Positions 60,161-64,000 of a stretch of 64,000 nt of DNA are shown one piece after another. Within the stretch, counting starts at the first letter, position 1; every line of letters begins with the position of its first letter. Source of the stretch: Solilutibacter pythonis (GTDB lineage: Bacteria > Pseudomonadota > Gammaproteobacteria > Xanthomonadales > Xanthomonadaceae); NCBI RefSeq assembly GCF_003697345.1, contig NZ_RFLY01000017.1, positions 1 through 64,000 on the forward strand, given 5' to 3'. A program made the position numbers and the translations under genes. The notes under the pieces are model-generated. The model saw nothing but the letters and a program-made list of their open reading frames with translations. It was not told the origin of the DNA and made no database searches.

Positions 60161-61906
60161 TTAGCGCCGGGTATTCATGGCTGCTTGCAATTCGCGCAAC
60201 TCGTCCTTCTCTTCCGCCGACATGCCGGTGGTGCCGACTTCGCGCATTTTCAGCATCAGTTCGTCGATGCGTTGCTGACGGGTTTGTTTTTCCAGTTGCG
60301 CCAGCACGTCGTCGAATTCGGCCTGCCAGTTGGCTTCGTCGCCGGGCAGGTCGATGCCGGCCAGTTTGCGCAGGGCTTCGATTTCCTCGCGTTCGGCGAA
60401 TATCTCCAGCAGCCCGCCGGTGCGGATGTCGGGACGCATCTGCACCACGTCGAGTAATTCGGTCAGGAGCGCCACGCCCGGCTGGCGAAGGCCGGCGAAG
60501 ACGTAGGGGATCGTCGCCTCCAACCCCAGGGCGGGTTTTTGCAGCAAAAGGGTGATCGCGCCGCGAACCAGGCTGCGCCTGGGGGCCGCGCCGGCGTTGG
60601 CTTGCGCGCGCACGCGCTGTACCGGTACGTGGGTCTCTGGCCCGCTGGCGCGTGCGCCGACGCCGGTGAGTTCGGTCAGGCGCGCGCGCATCAGGTCGCC
60701 AAACGCGCCATCGGGAATCTGGGCGAGGAAAGGCCTGGCGCGTTCGGCCAGACGGCCTTTGCCTTCCAGCGTGTGCAGTCGCACGTCGCGCGCGAGTTCG
60801 TCGAAGAAGAACTGCGACAGCGGCGTGGCGGCGCCAAGGCGGGTGTCGAAGCCGGCGCGGCCTTCGTCGCGCACCAGCGAGTCGGGGTCTTCGCCCTCGG
60901 GCAGGAACAGGAAGAACGCCTGCCGCCCGTCCTTCATGCGTGGCAGGACGGATTCCATCGCCCGCGTCGCCGCGCGGCGGCCGGCGGCATCGCCGTCAAA
61001 ACAGAAGTACACGTCCGGCGCGTTGCGGAACAGCAGCTCGGCGTGATCCGGCGTGGTGGCGGTGCCGAGCGTGGCGACGGCCTCGGGCAGGCCGTGCTGG
61101 AACAGCGCGATCACGTCCATGTAGCCTTCGACCACGATCAGCCGGGCGATCTTCGGGTTGGCCTGGCGCACCTGCCATAGCCCGTACAGCTCGCGGCCCT
61201 TGTGGAAGAGCGGGGTTTCCGGCGAGTTGAGGTATTTCGGCGAATCCTCCTTCGACAGCACCCGGCCGCCGAAGGCGATGACCCGGCCGCGGCGGTCGTG
61301 GATGGGAAACATCACCCGGTGGCGGAACTTGTCGTAGACGTGGCCGCGCTCGTTCTTCGAGAACATGCCGGCCTTTTCCAGCAGTTGCAGGCGGCGTGGT
61401 TCGGTGCCCAGCGCATCCTTCAAGGCGGAAAACCCGGCCGGCGCGTAGCCGATGCCGAAGCGTTCGCGGGTGTCGGCGTCCATGCCGCGCTCATCGAGAT
61501 AGCGGCGCGCTTCGTCGCTTGTCGCCAGTTGTTTTCGGAAGAAGCGTTGCGCCGCCTCCAGGGCGTTGAACAGTAATTGCGTCTCCGGGTTGGCGGCCTT
61601 CTGCGTGGTGTCGCGAGGCACCTCCATGCCGGCGCGCTTGGCCAGCTCCTCGACCGCGTCGAGGAATTCCAGCCGGTCGAAGTTCATCAGGAAGCTGATC
61701 GCGGTGCCGTGCGCGCCGCAGCCGAAGCAGTGGTAGAACTGCTTGGTCGGCGAGACGTAGAACGAGGGCGAGCGTTCGTCGTGGAACGGGCAGCAGGCGG
61801 CGTATTCGCGGCCTTTCTTCTTGAGCGGCACGCGCGCGCCGACCACCTCGACGATGTCGCTGCGGGCGAGCAGGTCGTCGATGAAGGCATCGGGGATGCG
61901 GGCCAT
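60161..61906 (-). CDS. dnaG: DNA primase
   Basis: A 581-residue enzyme making RNA primers for replication. The N-terminal CHC2 zinc finger has CCPFHDERSPSFYVSPTK followed by FYHCFGCGAHG. The TOPRIM core shows LIVVEGYMDVIALF (catalytic Glu) and VYFCFDGDAAGRRAA (Asp residues). The C-terminal helicase-binding domain is helical. Size and start are normal. It is the last gene of the rpsU-yqeY-yihY-dnaG run, related to the macromolecular synthesis operon. Confidence 0.97.
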   Translation of the reverse strand: MARIPDAFIDDLLARSDIVEVVGARVPLKKKGREYAACCPFHDERSPSFYVSPTKQFYHCFGCGAHGTAISFLMNFDRLEFLDAVEELAKRAGMEVPRDTTQKAANPETQLLFNALEAAQRFFRKQLATSDEARRYLDERGMDADTRERFGIGYAPAGFSALKDALGTEPRRLQLLEKAGMFSKNERGHVYDKFRHRVMFPIHDRRGRVIAFGGRVLSKEDSPKYLNSPETPLFHKGRELYGLWQVRQANPKIARLIVVEGYMDVIALFQHGLPEAVATLGTATTPDHAELLFRNAPDVYFCFDGDAAGRRAATRAMESVLPRMKDGRQAFFLFLPEGEDPDSLVRDEGRAGFDTRLGAATPLSQFFFDELARDVRLHTLEGKGRLAERARPFLAQIPDGAFGDLMRARLTELTGVGARASGPETHVPVQRVRAQANAGAAPRRSLVRGAITLLLQKPALGLEATIPYVFAGLRQPGVALLTELLDVVQMRPDIRTGGLLEIFAEREEIEALRKLAGIDLPGDEANWQAEFDDVLAQLEKQTRQQRIDELMLKMREVGTTGMSAEEKDELRELQAAMNTRR

Positions 61907-62023
61907 GGGTCAATCCGTCACGGCGGGTGCGTGGCGCCACGCACCGCCATGCGCCGCCACGCAAGCGGCGCGCGCGGTGCGGGGTGCGGTGAGCGGGCGG
62001 GCGGGACGGGCCATTGGCGCAGT

Positions 62024-62896
62024 CTAGCCGTCGGCGCAGCGGCGCTCGTCGATGATGGCGGTCAGCAACGCGCCGCAAAAGAACACCACCGCGGCGTAGT
62101 AGACCCAGACCAGCATCAGCACCAGTGTGCCCATCGAACCGTAGGCGCTGCCCGGCGCGGCATGGACGATGTAGAGCCCGATCAATTGCCGGCCGACGAC
62201 GAACAGCGCCGCCGTCAACGTGCCGCCGATGAGCGATTGCCGCCAGCCGACCCGGCGATCCGGCAGGTACTGGTAGAGCAGCGCGAAGGCCAGCGTGTAG
62301 ACCAGCAGCGCGCCGATGTTGCCGGCGAACGGCAGCAGCGCCGGCAGCCCGGCCAGGGCGAATTGCAGCGCGGTGGTCACGGTGACCGAGAGCAGCAGCA
62401 GGAAGCCCAGCGCGAACACCACGCCGAACGAGAACACCCGCTTGCGCAGCCAGGCCAGTGGCCCGCCGAGCGCGCGCGCGTCGCTGTGGAAGATCAGGTT
62501 GAGCGTGCCTTGCAGGCGCGCGAACACCACGGTGGCGCCGATGAACAGCAGCAGGGTGCTCCACCAGCCGGCGAACGAGCCGATATCAGGACGCGAGGTG
62601 GCGTTGTGCAGGACGGTGGCGGCGATCGCGCGGGATTCGTTGCCGGCCAGTTGGTATATCTGGCCGAGCAGGGCCGCCTGCGCTTCCGGGTACAACGAGG
62701 CGGTCAGCCACAGCAGGAGCAACAGCAGCGGCGCCAGCGACAGCAGGGCGTAGAACGCCAGCGCCGCGGCGTGGGTCAGCAGGTCCAACTCGATGAAGCG
62801 CTCGGCGGCCTCGGCCGGCAAGCTGCGCCGCGCCCGCGCGATGCCCTCGCGCAGCAGCGAGCGGCGCTCGGCCAGCCGGGAGCGGTCGCGTTTCAT
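62024..62896 (-). CDS. YihY/BrkB-family membrane protein
   Basis: A 290-residue protein with six membrane helices. Motifs are HAAALAFYALLSLAPLLLLL near residue 48, NLIFHSDARALGGPLAWLR and the final GSMGTLVLMLVWVYYAAVVFFCGALL. Once called ribonuclease BN in E. coli, that activity belongs to another protein; the true role is unknown. The ATG overlaps the yqeY stop (ATGA). Its place between yqeY and dnaG suggests insertion into the macromolecular synthesis operon. Confidence 0.9.
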   Translation of the reverse strand: MKRDRSRLAERRSLLREGIARARRSLPAEAAERFIELDLLTHAAALAFYALLSLAPLLLLLLWLTASLYPEAQAALLGQIYQLAGNESRAIAATVLHNATSRPDIGSFAGWWSTLLLFIGATVVFARLQGTLNLIFHSDARALGGPLAWLRKRVFSFGVVFALGFLLLLSVTVTTALQFALAGLPALLPFAGNIGALLVYTLAFALLYQYLPDRRVGWRQSLIGGTLTAALFVVGRQLIGLYIVHAAPGSAYGSMGTLVLMLVWVYYAAVVFFCGALLTAIIDERRCADG

Positions 62897-63342
62897 CCGC
62901 CGGCGAGGCGGTGCTTGATCATCTGGGACACTTGTCCCATGTCGGCCTGGCCGGCCAGACGCGGCTTCAGTACGCCCATCAGCTTGCCCATGTCGGCCGG
63001 GCCGGTAGCGCCGGTGTCGGCGATCGCGGCCTCGATGGCGGCGGCGATCTCGGTTGCGCCGAGTTTCTCCGGGAGGTAGGTGTCGATGATCGTCATCTCG
63101 TCGCGTTCGATGGTGGCCAGGTCTTCGCGGCCGGCGGCCTCGTACTGGCTGATCGAATCCTTGCGCTGCTTGAGCATCTTCTCCAGCACGGCGAGCACGG
63201 CGGCATCGTCCAGCTCGATGCGTTCGTCTACCTCTTTCTGCTTGATGGCGGCGTTGATCAGGCGGATGACCGCCAGGCGCGGCTTGTCGCCGGCCTTCAT
63301 TGCGGCCTTCATGTCATCGGTGAGGCGGGTCTTGAGCGACAT
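62893..63342 (-). CDS. yqeY: GatB/YqeY-domain protein
   Basis: A 149-residue helical protein. The sequence shows the family layout: MKAAMKAGDKPRLAVIRLIN near residue 11, LKQRKDSISQYEAAGREDL, and a C-terminal GKLMGVLKPRLAGQADMGQV resembling the tail domain of GatB. YqeY proteins may help tRNA-dependent amidation; no activity is proven. It sits between rpsU and yihY, as in many proteobacteria next to rpsU. The ATG at 63342 is used; a GTG lies four codons earlier. Confidence 0.93.
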   Translation of the reverse strand: MSLKTRLTDDMKAAMKAGDKPRLAVIRLINAAIKQKEVDERIELDDAAVLAVLEKMLKQRKDSISQYEAAGREDLATIERDEMTIIDTYLPEKLGATEIAAAIEAAIADTGATGPADMGKLMGVLKPRLAGQADMGQVSQMIKHRLAGG

Positions 63343-63379
63343 CGGGGTCTCCACGGGGTGGGGGATGCGTCAACACGAA

Positions 63380-63400
63380 AAGCCGGCTTTCGGCCGGCTT
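63380..63400 (-). terminator. Intrinsic terminator after rpsU
   Basis: AAGCCGGC pairs with GCCGGCTT across a five-base loop, followed on the minus strand by TTCGTG. Lies between rpsU and yqeY and probably lowers read-through into yqeY-yihY-dnaG, as between rpsU and dnaG in E. coli. Confidence 0.75.
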
Positions 63401-63442
63401 CGTGGAGCGCAGGGCTCGCCTCGCACGGAGGCGAGGCGGCGG

Positions 63443-63658
63443 TCAGTACAAGCGCTGGCGCTTGGTGACGTCGCGCGCGGTGCGGCGCGCCTGACGCTTC
63501 ACCGCGGCGGCGGCCTTGCGTTTGCGTTCCTGGGTCGGCTTCTCGTAGAACTCGCGCTTGCGGGTTTCGGCCAGGACGCCGGCCTTTTCGCAGGTGCGCT
63601 TGAAGCGGCGCAGGGCAAACTCGAACGGCTCGTTTTCGCGGACTTTGACGCTGGGCAT
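63443..63658 (-). CDS. rpsU: Ribosomal protein bS21
   Basis: A 71-residue basic protein of the small ribosomal subunit. The sequence [20 protein letters not shown] and [20 protein letters not shown] is that of bS21, with a basic tail ending RQRLY. The ATG at 63658 gives the usual length. A minus-strand promoter lies about 50-80 bp upstream. It opens the rpsU-yqeY-yihY-dnaG run and is divergent from tsaD. Confidence 0.97.
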   Translation of the reverse strand: MPSVKVRENEPFEFALRRFKRTCEKAGVLAETRKREFYEKPTQERKRKAAAAVKRQARRTARDVTKRQRLY

Positions 63659-63707
63659 AGGACTCTCGAATGGGACGTTCCGGCCGCCTGGGCCGGGTGA
63701 GCCGCGT

Positions 63708-63737
63708 ATGATAGCGGCATCGATCCTCCCGATGCAA
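63708..63737 (-). promoter_or_regulatory. Sigma70-like promoter of rpsU
   Basis: Read on the minus strand: TTGCAT (63732-63737), 18 bp, then TATCAT (63708-63713), giving a transcript start about 40 bp before the rpsU ATG. On the plus strand the overlapping TATGAT (63707-63712) could be the -10 of tsaD. Confidence 0.5.
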
Positions 63738-63757
63738 CCCGCCCGGAAACCGCGCTC

Positions 63758-64000
63758 TTGAACGTCCTTGGCATTGAAACTTCCTGCGACGAAACCGGCG
63801 TCGCCGTCTATGGCGTCGGTGCCGGGCTGCGCGCGCATGCGGTCTACAGCCAGATCGCCCTGCACGCCGAATACGGCGGCGTGGTGCCGGAACTCGCCAG
63901 CCGCGACCACGTGCGCAAGCTGTTGCCGCTGGTGCGGCGGACGCTGGACGAGGCTGGCATCGCACTCGCCGACATCGGTGGCGTGGCCTACACCGCCGGG
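63758..64000 (+). CDS. tsaD: tRNA threonylcarbamoyltransferase TsaD, cut by right edge
   Basis: The first 81 codons of the t6A37 tRNA modification transferase. It starts [17 protein letters not shown] and contains [20 protein letters not shown], where the His is one of the metal ligands (the partner H-x3-H motif lies beyond the edge). The start is TTG at 63758, as no ATG is in frame. It works with tsaC, also present in this window. Confidence 0.93.
   Translation, partial: MNVLGIETSCDETGVAVYGVGAGLRAHAVYSQIALHAEYGGVVPELASRDHVRKLLPLVRRTLDEAGIALADIGGVAYTAG

Overview
The window is GC-rich, densely packed bacterial chromosome. Gene content and order point to a gammaproteobacterium of the Xanthomonadaceae/Lysobacteraceae type: gltBD, topA with a lysine/alanine-rich tail, a pyrE/xth/ampG/anmK/M23 peptidase/tyrS neighbourhood, a complete aa3 cytochrome oxidase locus, and rpsU-yqeY-yihY-dnaG beside tsaD. 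The family assignment is inferred from synteny and protein style; no rRNA or tRNA gene is present to settle it.

Layout. 1-2.3 kb: a lower-GC, decaying toxin/immunity locus, with an AHH-type nuclease cut by the left edge, an Imm11-family immunity protein, a C-terminal fragment of a second Imm11 gene, and a small gene interrupted by two in-frame stops. 2.5-5.5 kb: an SDR oxidoreductase, a cupin and two DUF4124 periplasmic proteins. 5.5-15.1 kb: glutamate synthase (gltB, gltD), tsaC, an uncharacterised ORF with no canonical start, and topA. 15.2-18.1 kb: three tandem GYF_2 membrane proteins combining RDD and type IV pilin-like modules. 18.1-26.3 kb: pyrE, a GNAT acetyltransferase, exonuclease III, AmpG-like permease, anmK, an active M23 endopeptidase and tyrS. 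26.3-27.1 kb: TfoX-like and MAPEG proteins.

27.1-31.8 kb is an AT-richer island: an 850-bp leader with inverted repeats, then a 1274-residue ESPR autotransporter with T5SS/PEP-CTERM-type repeats and thirteen 7-residue proline-rich repeats. 32.2-34.8 kb: an M28 lipoprotein peptidase and a secreted repeat protein. 34.8-39.2 kb: gpmI-envC-ctpA. 39.2-41.6 kb: a Tle1/DUF2235-type lipase effector with a lipoprotein that probably gives immunity, preceded by a truncated copy of the same gene pair. 41.7-47.4 kb: rhomboid protease, FadL-like porin and TonB-dependent receptor. 47.5-50.8 kb: putA.

50.9-59.1 kb is a continuous cytochrome c oxidase locus (coxB, coxA, a 46-residue membrane protein, ctaG, coxC, DUF2909, SURF1, a Sco-like protein, ctaA, cyoE). 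An FNR/Anr-like palindrome lies upstream and a 126-bp heptanucleotide array inside, whose G-rich strand could form a G-quadruplex. 59.1-64 kb: YeiH transporter, dnaG, yihY, yqeY, rpsU, and the start of tsaD running off the right edge.

Themes linking the genes are cell-envelope construction and recycling (ampG, anmK, M23 peptidase, EnvC, CtpA), aerobic respiration, and antagonism through effector/immunity pairs. Both effector loci carry fragments of earlier copies, a pattern of repeated duplication and decay. The most unusual intact unit is the GYF_2/RDD/pilin gene trio.
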